Positions 21,178 to 42,100 of a DNA stretch of 64,000 bases are shown in pieces. The stretch is taken from NCBI RefSeq assembly GCF_000224145.3, contig NC_020174.2, forward strand, positions 3,725,026 to 3,789,025, given 5' to 3'. The notes beneath the pieces are model-generated. The model was not told the DNA's origin and did not search any database. It saw nothing but the letters and a program-made list of their open reading frames with translations. The stretch is from Ciona intestinalis (taxonomy: Eukaryota > Chordata > Ascidiacea > Phlebobranchia > Cionidae). The first letter of the stretch is position 1; the number at the start of each line of letters is the position of its first letter. A program made the translations under genes and the position numbers.

Positions 21178-24100
21178 ATGGTGCTGACACGTCCTAATGA
21201 TTTGCCTTTGCCAAGTGTAGGCTACAGCAGTTACTATCTTCCGATACTAAAGGGCTTCGGAGAGAATATAGCTCTGGTAAGCGCTGGATAAATATATAGC
21301 TATAGATCTACAAAGCTTTCTTTGAATGTAACTTACTTTATCCACGCGTGGCTGGAAAACAACAGTCGTTATAACACGAATGTTCGATTTCATAGCTTAC
21401 GAGTTACCTTAATGTTACTTTGGAAAAAATGTTTTTTAGGGATTTTTTGTCTGGTAATAAATTTGGACAACCCATTTGTGACCTCTGGGTTAGAGGCGTA
21501 TAGGCGCGCTATAACCACTATACCACGACACTGGTACATATACTTTCAACACTTTATTCTATTTTATCAAAGATAATATTTAACAGGGTTCATTCAGCAT
21601 GTCTATAAATGTAACATCTTTATTTGATGACAACCATTTTGACCAAGATGAATATTATGATGACCAAATCACATTACCCGACATTACATTTTTTAACTTT
21701 AGGTTGATATTGGAAACGAAGAAGCAAGCTACACTTTCTCACAAGTACATGACAACTCAATCAAATATGCAAACCTACTAATAAAGTTAGGTATTGGCAA
21801 CGGAGATGTTATTGCTCTCTGCTGTGGAAACTGCGCAGAGTATTTAATGCTATTATTAGCTGCTGCTGAATTGGGTGTGAGTGTTACAACCTGTAATCCA
21901 AAACACACACAAAGTAAGTATTCATCAGAACCGCGCTCAACCTAAAATTGCGATATTAAAAAAGTACATATAGAAGGGTGGCGGAAGACGGGACACTTTT
22001 ATCACATAATTCTAATGTCCTGTTTTTTTGAACAATTAACAACAGTCTATATGGGAGTCGTGAGGATACGGTTTTATAATTTTTACCTGTTCTTTGTTTA
22101 CTACTAAATGGGACGAGAAAACACAATGAAAAAGTATCCCATCTTTCCCCACTCTACTATTTGTCTATTTATATGGTAATTGACATACTGTAATATATGA
22201 TGCTCTATACGTGAACCAGTTCTATAATATATCATATACATTAGAAGGGTTTAAATTCGTTCGGAAACTAAATAAACAGTCGTTATATAATTCCGGTAAT
22301 TGGTTATTTAATTTCCCGGCCGGTGGCAACGTGCGGGTTAACACGCTCACCTGAAGCGCAAAGTTGACGGGTTCGAGGCTCGATGCTGCTACCATAGTGC
22401 GCGTGTGTGCTTCCTTGAGCAAGCACGGTAAATGCTTCAGCAGTCCCTCATTGTCGATTAAGTTGTGAGCTAAATAAAACAAAAATGAAAAATTTCCAAA
22501 AATATATTTACCCAAAAAGTTATATACCGACTGTCGTTGTCCCGTGACGCAGTTATAAATAAGTTGTTTTTATTTATCATTTAAACTTCCAGGTGAAATG
22601 ATTCATCAGTTCAATGTTGTTGCACCAAAACTTGTAATTGCCGATTCAAATATCGTGGAAAAACTGGAGCATGTTTCAGAAGCTGTAACTGCCATCAAGG
22701 TTATTAACAACTGTTCCCAATGTTTGGTGCATTAAAGATTAAACGTGGTAGTGCATATCTGAGAGCTATTCCTATAAAACATAACAGTTGCGTTATAACG
22801 ACTCATAATAAATCGGCCGCACAAGAATAAGTAAGTTACATTCGTTCATATTGAATGTTTTGCAGAAAATAGCGACGCTTGGAAAACATGAGAAATATAT
22901 CTGCTTACGGCAATCATTAAATCAAGAATCTTCTGTGAAAGGTAGAAATAACTATTAACTATGGTAGGGCGGGGAAAGATGGGACACACAAGGAACATTC
23001 AAAGATTTATTAAACCGTATCCTCTCGGCTTCCATAGACCGTTGGTAATTGTTTAAAACCTGATCAGGATATTATGTGCTCAAGGTGTCCCATCTTCCCC
23101 CACCCTAATATATATACATATAAAGTATTGTTATCATAAAACAGTTTTTGATTACTCCCAAATGCGACGAGAAAATAGAATGAAAACATGTCCAATCTTA
23201 CCCCAACCTCCAACAGCCCCTGCTGTTTTTAAATAACAACTCGGTATAGAGGCATCTAAAGTGGCTCTGCTTGTTTTTAGAGTACGTTCCAGTGACGTCC
23301 AAACGAGACATTAGCAATACACCTTTTGTTCTCCCGTTTTCTAGCGGGACCACTGGAAAACCAAAAGCAGTTCAACATTCTCAAGCTATATATACTGCAT
23401 ACACCTTGCTATGGTCGTAAGTATATAAACTTCATTTAGCAAGCGATATAGCAATATTTTTACATGCGCTATATGCCTAATAAAGTGTTTGTTAGTCATA
23501 TAGTAAAAACATCACTTCACAAAGTTACAAACGTGGCAATTCGTAAGCGGGCACGAGGTGTATGAAAAAGAACAGCTGCGTTGTGACGAATAACGTTTTC
23601 CCGTCATGCGAAGATTAAGTATTTATCATATATGTTCACCCTTTGTATTCTGTGTGAGTTAATTGTTTATAATTACATCCAGAGCCACATTAAAGCTTCC
23701 CAACCACGGAATATGTTATTGCATTGTACCAATGTTTCATATGTTTGGAATGGTCACATCTCTCAGCGCTATCACGCAAGGCTGTAAACTCATAGTTGGG
23801 ACTAAATTTGAAGCTTCGAGCAGCCTTGCCGCAATAGAAAAGTACAAGGTACATCAGTGTACGTTAATGTGTGGACATTTATAAGTATGATTTGACTCTA
23901 GATTACACACGCCCCTCTTGTACCACCAATGGTGATTGCGTTTTCAAAAGAAAACTTGCAAAAGTACGATTTGTCGTCCATGGAATACATTCTGTCTGCA
24001 GCAGCCCCTTTGCCAGTAAAAGTTGGTGACAACTTGAGGGAGCTTTGGAAAACCGTCAAGATAAACCAATGTTGTTGGACCCGCAAGCTTTACTGTCGAA

Positions 24101-25242
24101 CTTAATTGTTTGCTTATACAGGTTATGGGATGAGTGAAGCCGCGCCACTGTCAGGTTGTCTGGAGCCGGACTGTCCAAAAGAATCAGTTGGTCGTTTAGC
24201 GTTTAATTTGCAAGTGAAGGTAATATAGCCTATATAGGCTTGTCATATTTTTTGGACTGTTATATTGACACATGAATGCAGGTTGTAGATGTTAAGACTG
24301 GCAAAGAACTGGGTCCGAATCTAGACGGAGAGTTACGGTACAAGGGGCCTCAGGTAAGCTACAGCATACAAACTTTTCTTAACGGTATAAAGTCCACCAA
24401 ACTAACATTGCTTTAATGTGTCCTTTAGGTATTTATGGGCTATTACAATGCTCCAGAAGCGACAAGGAACAGTTTTGATGAAGACAATTGGTTTCGGAGT
24501 GGAGATATTGGGCACTATGACGAAAGAGGTTACATTTATATTGTAGATCGGTTGAAAGACTTGATCAAATATAAAGGATTTCAGGTGAAGAAACATATAA
24601 TACCGATGTTTTAACGACTGTTGTTACCCCGCAACGCTAAAATAAATTAGTCAAACTCATTGCTCTTAACAAAAGTTAAACCCAGTTCGTTTATTTTGCT
24701 GTTTAAACGACAGGTATCACCGGCCGAGATAGAACGCGTTCTATTTGAAAACCCTAAAATTGCTGACGCAGCAGTATTTGGAGTGCCTGATAATGAAGCG
24801 GGAGAACTTCCGAGAGCTTTTATAGTAAAGAGGAAGGAATCTCTGACCGCCTCAGAGGTGCACGAGTATTTAAAAGGTAAAACGTTTAACTTTTCACATA
24901 TAGTAGTGTATGTTGGGTAGGGATACTAAATGCACCCCAAACTCCATATTTCCTAATGTTGTTTTAAAATTTAAACACTTACTAACCCATTTTTACAGTC
25001 GCGAAAATGTAATTTCTTTACTACCAAATGAGAATAGAACATACAATAAAAAAATGTCCCATCTTAACCTATGCCCTAATATTTTTCATTATGTTAAAGC
25101 AATTTAATGCTGTTTTCCAACAGATCGCCTGTCAAGTTACAAGCAACTGCGTGGAGGTATTATCTTTCGAGATTCGATTCCGAAAGCACAGAGTGGGAAG
25201 GTTATCAGAAGGTCACTGCGGTCTGTTGAGAGTAAACTGTAG
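21178..25242 (+). CDS. Peroxisomal luciferase/4CL-like acyl-CoA synthetase, 523 aa
   Basis: Twelve exons: 21178-21276, 21703-21913, 22593-22699, 22866-22941, 23281-23416, 23683-23848, 23902-24070, 24122-24219, 24282-24353, 24429-24584, 24714-24876, 25124-25242. All phases agree. It is an adenylate-forming enzyme: it activates a carboxylic acid with ATP and passes it to CoA. Visible motifs in order are the P-loop [14 protein letters not shown], the [10 protein letters not shown] motif, [27 protein letters not shown] and the catalytic-lysine motif [14 protein letters not shown]. The protein ends in SKL, a type 1 peroxisomal targeting signal, as beetle luciferase and several plant 4CL-like enzymes do. 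The substrate cannot be read from the sequence. The donor after 24070 (GTTGTT) is weak. Introns carry four MITE pieces and several SINE pieces. Confidence 0.95.
21322..21538 (-). mobile_element. tRNA-derived SINE, near full length
   Basis: Reads on the minus strand from a head near 21536 (GTGTCGTGGTATAGTGGTTA) to the tail TAAAGTAAGTTACATTC near 21325. In intron 1 of the acyl-CoA synthetase gene. Confidence 0.8.
21969..22160 (+). mobile_element. MITE copy, full length
   Basis: Left end AGGGTGGCGGAAGACGGGAC, right end GTATCCCATCTTTCCCCACT. In intron 2 of the acyl-CoA synthetase gene. Confidence 0.9.
22318..22565 (+). mobile_element. tRNA-derived SINE, near full length
   Basis: Head CCGGTGGCAACGTGCGGGTT, B box GACGGGTTCGAGGCTCG, body GCTGCTACCATAGTGCGCGT, tail ending CGACTGTCGTTGTCCCGTGA. 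In the same intron as the MITE before it, shortly before the acceptor at 22592. Confidence 0.78.
22741..22852 (+). mobile_element. SINE tail fragment
   Basis: CATAACAGTTGCGTTATAACG and AAGTAAGTTACATTCGTTCA match the 3' end of the SINE, including the TTCA-type tail. Confidence 0.65.
22962..23111 (-). mobile_element. MITE copy with internal deletion
   Basis: Both ends are kept (GGGCGGGGAAAGATGGGACA and GGTGTCCCATCTTCCCCCAC), but about 45 bp behind the left end are missing. Confidence 0.9.
23148..23210 (+). mobile_element. MITE end fragment
   Basis: TTGATTACTCCCAAATGCGA, then CATGTCCAATCTTACCCCAA. It lies in opposite orientation to the copy that ends at 23111. Confidence 0.7.
23528..23632 (+). 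mobile_element. SINE tail fragment
   Basis: GGCAATTCGTAAGCGGGCAC, GAGGTGTATGAAAAAGAACA and CCCGTCATGCGAAGATTAAG match the SINE 3' part. Confidence 0.65.
24900..25080 (+). mobile_element. MITE copy, diverged
   Basis: In the last intron of the acyl-CoA synthetase gene, ending 43 bases before the acceptor. TTTCTTTACTACCAAATGAG and AAATGTCCCATCTTAACC are kept; the left end is poor. Confidence 0.75.
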
Positions 25243-26498
25243 AAGTTGTGTGAATAATCAAAGTATTACTGTAAATACAAAAGTATGTGTACTGGTTTGG
25301 GTTATTTTCAGTATGTATAGTTTAGTTTAAGGCAGGTCAGGTTAAAAAACCTGATGTCTTGTAGATGGGTAAGGGGAAAAAATCTGATGTCTTGTAGCTG
25401 GTTTATTGTTCTTTGATAAAACAGCAAGACCAGGACAGTTGGACCAATTGTTATTACAAAAATGAAAGCTTTTTGGATTTTAATTTTAATTAAAAGTTAG
25501 GCACTTCTAACTGCACAGCATATTGTGTAGCGTAGCTGAATACACCCCATGGTCACTGCTAAGAAACTGTTAATAAAATATTGTTAGGGTAAGAAAGTCC
25601 ACTGCGTTGTGATAAACTGAGTTGTATAGTTATAACTGTGAGGGACAGACGACTTATATCAACCAGCAATGAATAGAAGAGGCTTCTGTTCACAGACTAG
25701 AGTCAAATTATTTCTAACAGTTTCATAATTCCTGTAAAATACTAAAACAAACTTAGTTTTAAGAGCTGTGTGCTTGTACAGTTAGTAGCGGTAGATCAAT
25801 AAACGTTTATTGCACAAGTGATCAACAATACACACTACATCTAAGCACGTCACACCAAGGAATAATTTGTTTACTACCAAAATTGTGCATAAAAATACCC
25901 AGTTTTGGCATAACCATAGGCGCCAAACCTGGGGTAGCGAGGTAGGCAGGCCTACCCTGTAATTTTCTACACTATATTAAATATTGAAACTAAATATCGA
26001 TGGCAACAACGTTTTTGCCTCCCCTGCATTTTAAAAAGTTAGCGCCTAACTAAGGGCAGTACTAATCAAAATTGGGTAAATATTAGACTGCTAATACTGG
26101 TTCCCCATTTTTATTTTATTTTAGCTTCATAAACAGAGAGTCAAATTGAATTTTATAAAGTACCTAAAAATTAATGGATTGTTGTTAAACATGTTTTCAT
26201 TCACTATATAAAGATATACTGATAGTAAGATAATTTACAGCACCCTATACAGGTGAGATGAAGTGTGTGGATCCAATAAAACATCATGACCTTTCTTGCA
26301 ACCTGCGTGTAGTTTACAATGTTTTTAGCTGTTAACCAGTAAGACATACCATACACAATTGCTATATACACTCTGTGCTCATCATCAAGCTAAAAATGCT
26401 ATTTTTAAAAATGTAAAAAAAGTTTAATTTTTTTCAAAACTTTTTTTACCTTAAATTTTGTAACTTTTTTTATATTAAAAAACAGTCACTAGATGGAC
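25243..26498. other. Convergent intergenic region
   Basis: Holds the 3' UTRs of the acyl-CoA synthetase (AATAAA near 25798) and of NSF on the other strand. It includes a 32-bp imperfect tandem duplication of CTGATGTCTTGTAG (25346-25402), a short MITE scrap at 25866-25882 and the left member of an inverted repeat pair. Confidence 0.55.
25915..26048 (+). repeat. ~135-bp repeat, left member of inverted pair
   Basis: Begins CATAGGCGCCAAACCTGGGG and contains GGTAGGCAGGC and TAATTTTCTACACTATATT. It ends AGTTAGCGCCTA, which is partly inverted to its own start, so it may be a small DNA transposon. A reverse-complement relative lies at 27600-27740. Confidence 0.65.
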
Positions 26499-35151
<8,653 letters not shown>

Positions 35152-36166
35152 ATTGCTCTTATTAGTCACAGTTAACCGTCGATTCTCATACAAACTGAAA
35201 GCTGGTGCTCACTGCTTATAAATGTAACTAAACTTTCGTAAATTCTCGTGATCAAAAAATCTCCACGACACAGACAGAAACAGATTGCTAGCGCCGTCTT
35301 GCGGATGGAAAAAATTTAAAATTAGTGTAGGTGATGGATCCCCATTACAGATACAGAATATAGTAACACACTTGTACTGAAATTTCAAAGAATTTCTATC
35401 TGATAATTTTTTACTAATTTACGAAATTTACTAGAGGTATATGAAAGATTCAGTTTTAATAAAGTTCAAGCAAAAAAAGTTGCTTTTATAACAACTGTTA
35501 AAGGCGAGCCAATGGAATCTTACGTATTTTCGGTTCCGTTTCCCAACATACCATAACGTTGTTGCCTCATTAAATAAGGCTTAATCTTGGATGTTATTTG
35601 TAATTACTGTATAGTATTTTTACCAGCGGACACATAAGCCGCCAGGAGTTTAAAGCTATTTAGATTATTCATTACAATTTAATATTCTTACATTTTTTAC
35701 TTATTTCATCCCTGCTGTATATGTTAATCGCTGGCTGAAGCTGGTGCCGGTGCATGGTGGTTAGCGCGCCTGCCTATGGCCCAGATGTGCGAGTCTTGAT
35801 GCTACTACAAAAACGAGCATGTGTGTCCTGGAACAATACACTTAACGATAACCTAGCGTGGTCCCTAATGGGCTGTCTAAACTCATATTCGTACTTTAAA
35901 TAATCTCCCACAAAATTACTTATACATGTGGTAACTCAAAGCGGGTACGGGTGTATACACTAAAAATCCCTACTAAAATTAGTGTCCTTGCCTGGCCAAC
36001 ACGCGGGGATGAAGAATTCATTCTATGCTAGCGAATGAGTATCGGTGTGACTTCAACTTTTACTATAAAAAATACAGCATTAAGACGAATAGAAAACATC
36101 AATGTTACAACCAAAGGACGTTTGTGGAAGTTCAGAATGCGATAAATTGACAACGAAACAACAGGA
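35152..36166. other. Intergenic between NSF and CTNNAL1
   Basis: NSF promoter side and CTNNAL1 3' side. It contains one SINE; the rest shows no gene. Confidence 0.55.
35746..36026 (+). mobile_element. tRNA-derived SINE, near full length
   Basis: Head GCATGGTGGTTAGCGCGCCT, body CACTTAACGATAACC and GTCCCTAATGGGCTGTC, then AAGCGGGTACGGGTGTATAC and a tail near ATGAAGAATTCATTC. Confidence 0.78.
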
Positions 36167-39100
36167 TCATTTCGAAGACTTGATCGAAAGGTGTTTGAGA
36201 GAAGGTGCACGAAAAGGAATTCCGCATGCGTTAAATTTCTTGTGATGCTTTTGGGTCAGTGCCCGTTCTTTAGCTGCTCCCCTTGTAGGAATAGATTCTG
36301 CACTGCCATAATGTGATGCGCTTTCCATTGTTTTTGTGCATTTATCATCGCTGACAATGTTCACAGTGATGGTTGATTCACTTGCAACCATGTCTTTTTT
36401 TTCATCACAATTACTGTTGTTGTTATTGTTGTTGTTGTTGTTGCTGCTGTACCGACCAAAACTAGACTTGCGAGATATAGTGCTGGCTCTTCCTGATTCA
36501 GCGACTGAATAACCACTTGATTTACGGTGACGGGGAGTCAAAGATTTTGATCTCTGCTTCGTACGTCGTGTAGCGTCGCGTGAGTTCGTTGACAGTCCTC
36601 TCTGCAGATGATTAAAATTTCAAATCCATTTGTAACAAGGTTATAGCAAAATAAAAATATGAACTTAATCGATTTTAATCTCGGAAATCGAATTAAGTAA
36701 CTTCCGTAAATAATTAATTATCCAAATATAATCCACTTTTCAATCCCCGCACCCACGCACCTTTATCGATATCGAATGTAGCAGAACTGAAAGCTTTGAA
36801 ACTAGCTCCAATGTAGCTCTGACGTCTCGTAACGTCATCATTACTTTGCTAAATACGGAAGATTTTCCGTGTGCGGCTGTTTTCGCAGTTGCACTTAATC
36901 TCTGACAAGTGTTTGGGAGTTGTGCGCATGCGGATAGAACATCACTGCGCAGATACGAGCCGCCAGTACGGTACTGAAACCAAAACAATAGTATACTATG
37001 CAGTAAGATAGGATATACCGTTAGAAAAAATATATATAGTAGGGTGGGGAAAGATAGGACACGTTTTCATTGTATTTTTCGTCCAATTTGGTAGTAAACA
37101 AAGAACACTTAGAGAATTATAAAACCATATATCCTCGCGACTCCCATAGACCGCTGTTAATTGTTTAAAATACGATCAGGGTTTTTTAATATTATGTGCT
37201 AAAGGTGTCCCATTTTCCCCACCCTGCTAAAAAAACAAAATTTCCTTATTGTGTTTTGAACAATTAACAACACTCTTTAAAGGTCGTGAGCTACAGGTTT
37301 ATGCATTTCTTTGAATGTTCTTTGTTTATTATCAAACGGGACGATAGAAAAATGAAAACATGTCTCACCCCCCACCCCCAACCAAATATAGTATACATCG
37401 TTTACATAAACACACACTGAAATGTACTATACCTCTTCCATATAAGATTCTGCTATTGTCCCACACCTTGAGGCGTACGACGAAGTATCGATAGCCGTGT
37501 TAAAGAAATCAGCTGTTGTATGGAGAGGAGGTTCACCACGAGTAAAGAGGTAAATATGTTTAGAGGAGCTAGCGACCTAAAAGAAATCCTAAATTAAGTT
37601 TTTTGAACCGAAGATCTATTTTTATTATCACTGTTTAAAGGTATTAGGCCGTGCTTAATAAAAATAATAATAGTAAAAGTAACTAAATAAGTATTGTACA
37701 AAATTTCTAAATATAATTGAGTCTCAAAATGTACAGCCCAAGCGTTTTAACCAAATAATAACATGTAATACAGTTACATTCTTCTATTTAAACCCTGTTT
37801 AATTTTTTCTACTTTTATATACTTTATATTAGTTAAAGATCTACTGCACTTGCAAACGTAAATTTTAAGGCCATTACGAAAAAGACAAAAAAGTTGGACT
37901 CATTTAAAAAAACAACAACATAAAATAGCTGTTAAAAAATATAACCATTCGTTCTCTTATATTTACCGATTCAAAGTTTTCAATAAGAGCGACCGATGCG
38001 CCTTCCACGTCTCTCCAGTGTTGGCATTCCACATGACATTGTGCAGAGAGAAGTTTAATTTCCAACCCAAGGCGTGCCGCTACAGTTTGTTCCGATGTAT
38101 CCAACCGTTGGTAAATGTTTCCACTCTAAAGAGGAGAATAACGCGAATAATTATTATTCTGAAATGACGGTATTTCATTTTAATATTTTTACAGAAGTTA
38201 TGGTTACATTTAGACACAAGCACTGTAATGTAATGTAATGTATCTTTTTCGCGCGTGGCGAAAAAAACACAGTTCATACACTTCGTGCCCGTTTTAGATT
38301 TTTATGTAGTTTATCGGTCAATACTATTTACTTATAGCTGTATTACCTACCCTTGCAATGGTATCATGTACAGGAGACGGTGATTTTCCCCCGCTTGCCT
38401 TTCGCGCCACGGAAGATAAATTTGTTTGCATCGAGGATATCTCGCTAGAGGCGACAGAGTGCCACTGTCCAATAAGTGCAGTAAAGTTCTCCACGGCCAC
38501 AGGGCTCCCGTTTAATGACTGAGCCAAAGACACCGACCGTACAACCTGTGATGCGAATTGTTTAGTATTGTGGGGGAGACGGGATACCTTTAGCACCTAA
38601 TATCGAAATATCCTGATCGTTTTTAAACGGTCCATATGGGAGTCGAGAGGATACGGTTTTATAATTCTTTGAAAGTTCTTTGTTTACTACTAAATGATAA
38701 GAGAAAATAGAATAAAAATGGGTCCTATCTTTCCCACCCAACTATATATTGCAGCTTTATAAAGTAATGTGCTCTTAAAAAGCATAGAATTAAACTGAAA
38801 TAATTAAATAAGGGTGCATTCTATGTCACTTGTATAGTTTGGCATGAACACTAATGGGTTTCATATTCAATATTTTATTTACACAGAACTTATTCAGCAA
38901 CTTACTTGCTGTGTTAGTCCTTCAATGAATTCACAGACGTGTTTAATGGAGACTATGTGACTCGGATCAACATGGCATTGCTGAGCCAACCGACAAGCTT
39001 CTTGTATCTGCGCAAAGTTGGTTTTAAAAAATGCATATGAAAATGCATATAATAGTAGTATGAAGTAAAACAGAATACCGTTATCACTTGAACCCTATAT

Positions 39101-42100
39101 TTCCTGATCCTATTTTGATCAATTAACAATGCAATTTCAGAGTCGTGAGAATATGGGTGTATAATTCTGTAGATATTTTTTTGCTACCAAATGGGACGAA
39201 AATGAAACACGTCCCATTATGCCCCGCCCTGCTATACATATAATGGTGTACAGTGTAATATAGTGGCCACTTTATAATTCGGGTTACTGGTTTGAAACAA
39301 AACTCCTTTGAAAAAATAATATGCTGACTTACTGCATGCTGATGAGGAATAGCTGATTAAAAGTTAATCTGGGTGGTGGCAGTTGTATTACTTTTTAAAT
39401 AAGCAGAGAAACCCTATATGCCGCTACGCAAAGTTCAATTTTAAGTGGACAGTGACGTGAATTATATTCGATCTAATTACAATCGATTGCTAAAACAAAC
39501 CGAAACGACCCGAGGGGAACTTACCTGTTTCGAGAACTCAGTAAGAGCGGCTACCGCTTTCGTCGTATCGTTGGCAATGTTTAGACTAAGACATTTAGAG
39601 AGTTCGGTAAGATTCTCAATCAGAGCCTCGACGTTAAAATTTCGTCGGTACAAACCAGTAGAAGACAAGTCGTTAGATATCCCGACGATGCGTGCAACTG
39701 CTGCGTTGCAAACCTAAGAATAGGAAGATACTAAATTTTTTACTGGTTAATGACATTTATTTACATCGGGCTTGTGTGCCTTTTCAATAAAATGACAAAA
39801 TTTAAACAAAACGCAAGTGTATTAACCGTAGTGCACAGAATACATAATTGTATATAGCACTGTTAGATATGATGGGATACTTTTAGCACATAAATCTCAG
39901 ATTTACCAATCCTGTTTTTAACATTTAATAACGCTCTTTTAGAGCCTTAAAGGTACAAATGTATATTTATATAAATGTTTTTTGTTTAAAATTGAATGTA
40001 TCGAAAAAGGAAAACAAAAACATTGGCCATCTTACTCCAACCTATTTAATCTTATAAAGAGTATACGAAACGTCAGTGTACAAGTTTCTGCTTGTCGGTC
40101 AATGGCTACTGTAGTAAACTCTATACAGATATTACGAGAGGTTTAGACACACCAAGTGTATTTGGTTTATTAGAATATTTATCTATACTTTGTAACTAGT
40201 TAGAGGGCGTGTGAAAATATTATGTTTACGTCTGATGTTTAAAACATAACTTACAGAAAGTTTCATATTTTCAATTGCTTCTTCTACACTTGTGGAATGC
40301 ATTTTAGCGTCGCTCGAACTAAGCTGAAATAAAATACAACACTTCAGGTCTTAATCCTAAAACTATATTGCATCTGCTGGCCTTAAGGGGGGTACACGCA
40401 AAGGTCATGCAATGTTAAAATATTTGGCAGATAACGGACTGCATTAAATTTACGAGTGTAATTAAAGCGACCGCCAGCAGCGATGGTCGCGTAATCTTTA
40501 CAAATGAGACCTTAAATATCAATAAATTATATAGTTTTGACCAGCAAAATATTTATTGGAAAATCGTATAAGATGTGGCTGAAAAACGGATTCAGTTTGT
40601 GTAAATGTACATATTCGTATTCGAACTTAAAACAAGTATTTGTACTGTTTCAAACTTAAAATTATTACTAGTTCGGTTGGCAAATTTTCAAAAACATGTA
40701 GTGTAAACAATTAGAAACTTTTTTTATTAATACTTTTATGTTATATTGCAGAAAACAAGTAATTGTACCGTTTCAAACTAATAAAAATTACTACTAATAC
40801 GATTTGTAAATTTGAAAAAATGTAAGATCCGAGCCAGACCGAATAAACGCATATACATTAAACCTATCATGCAGAATTATATACCTTCTGGTTTAGGAAT
40901 GGTCCCAGTGACTTTCTTAATTCTAAGTCACGCCGTAAGATATCTGAACGTTGCTCATGCCCGCAGAAAGGAGAATCAGTGAATTCTAATGCTCGTTCCA
41001 TAATCTGTGCAAATAGAAAAAGCAATCAAAATCGATGGTCACTATATGCTGTAGAAAACGTATAACGTATGGTACTGTAGGGTATAAGATAGAACACCTT
41101 TAGCACATAATATTCAAATATCCTGATCGTGTTTTAAACAATTAAACAACGGTTTATAGGAGTCGTGAGGACACTGTATATTATATTTCTTTAAGCGTTA
41201 TTTGTTTGCTACCTAATGGGTCGAGAAAACAGAACGAAAAGGTGTCCCATATTCCCCCACTCTAGTATACATTTAAATACGTTCTTTAATTTACCGTAAT
41301 TTAAACCACATAATTCTTTAGATATAGTGCCAATAAACGCATTAAAGAATAGTACTGTACTTATACACTTCTATAGTTAAGATCATTTGTCATCGTAGTA
41401 ATGCTATAATAAAACAAAGTCGTACAAATTTACGTCTTTATGCTAGACGAGACATAGCATACGGTAAGCGCAATTCCATTACACACCTGTTTTGATATTC
41501 TTTCTATCCGAGAACCAAATGACGAGGAATGACGTAATGAACCGGTGACGTCATTATAGCTTGGAAGAGAAGCAGAGTTGTGGCAGCTTGAGACTGTCAG
41601 CTGTAATAAATATTAAAACACTTCAATTTTAGAAGGCGAGCGCTCTAATATTAAGTCGTAGTGTATACAGTTCAAGCACATAGGTTATGTATAAAAGTGC
41701 CGGAGTGTTATATAGGGAATTACCAAAGAAAAACGTGTAAAGGTATAGGTGCTCAAATATAATTTAAGATCCCATCAAAGTATTAAAATAAGGAAAAACA
41801 AACCGGAAAAACAAAAAAAAATCGACCGTGCGACATATATCCAAGCTGTTTAGTTTTGGAAACTTGTTGGTACCTTTAGATCCCATTTTAGCATCCCTGT
41901 TCATATACAAATTTTCATTTTTTGGTATGCCCCTTTAAGATTGTTTAAGTACAAAATAAAGCAAAACTATTGTGGTTACCTTTAGGTTGTCTAAAAGCGA
42001 GAATGCGCTGATGTATTTCGTGTCGTCGTTCTTCTTAACTTTTTCAGTTAAACAGATACTGCAAACATGAGTACAATGTTAAATATAAAACTTGTCTATA

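Noticed and set aside
21599-21702. Frame [20 protein letters not shown] as an exon of the acyl-CoA synthetase
   Set aside because: It is not in the frame of the flanking enzyme exons, and the acceptor at 21701-21702 joins exon 1 directly in phase 0.
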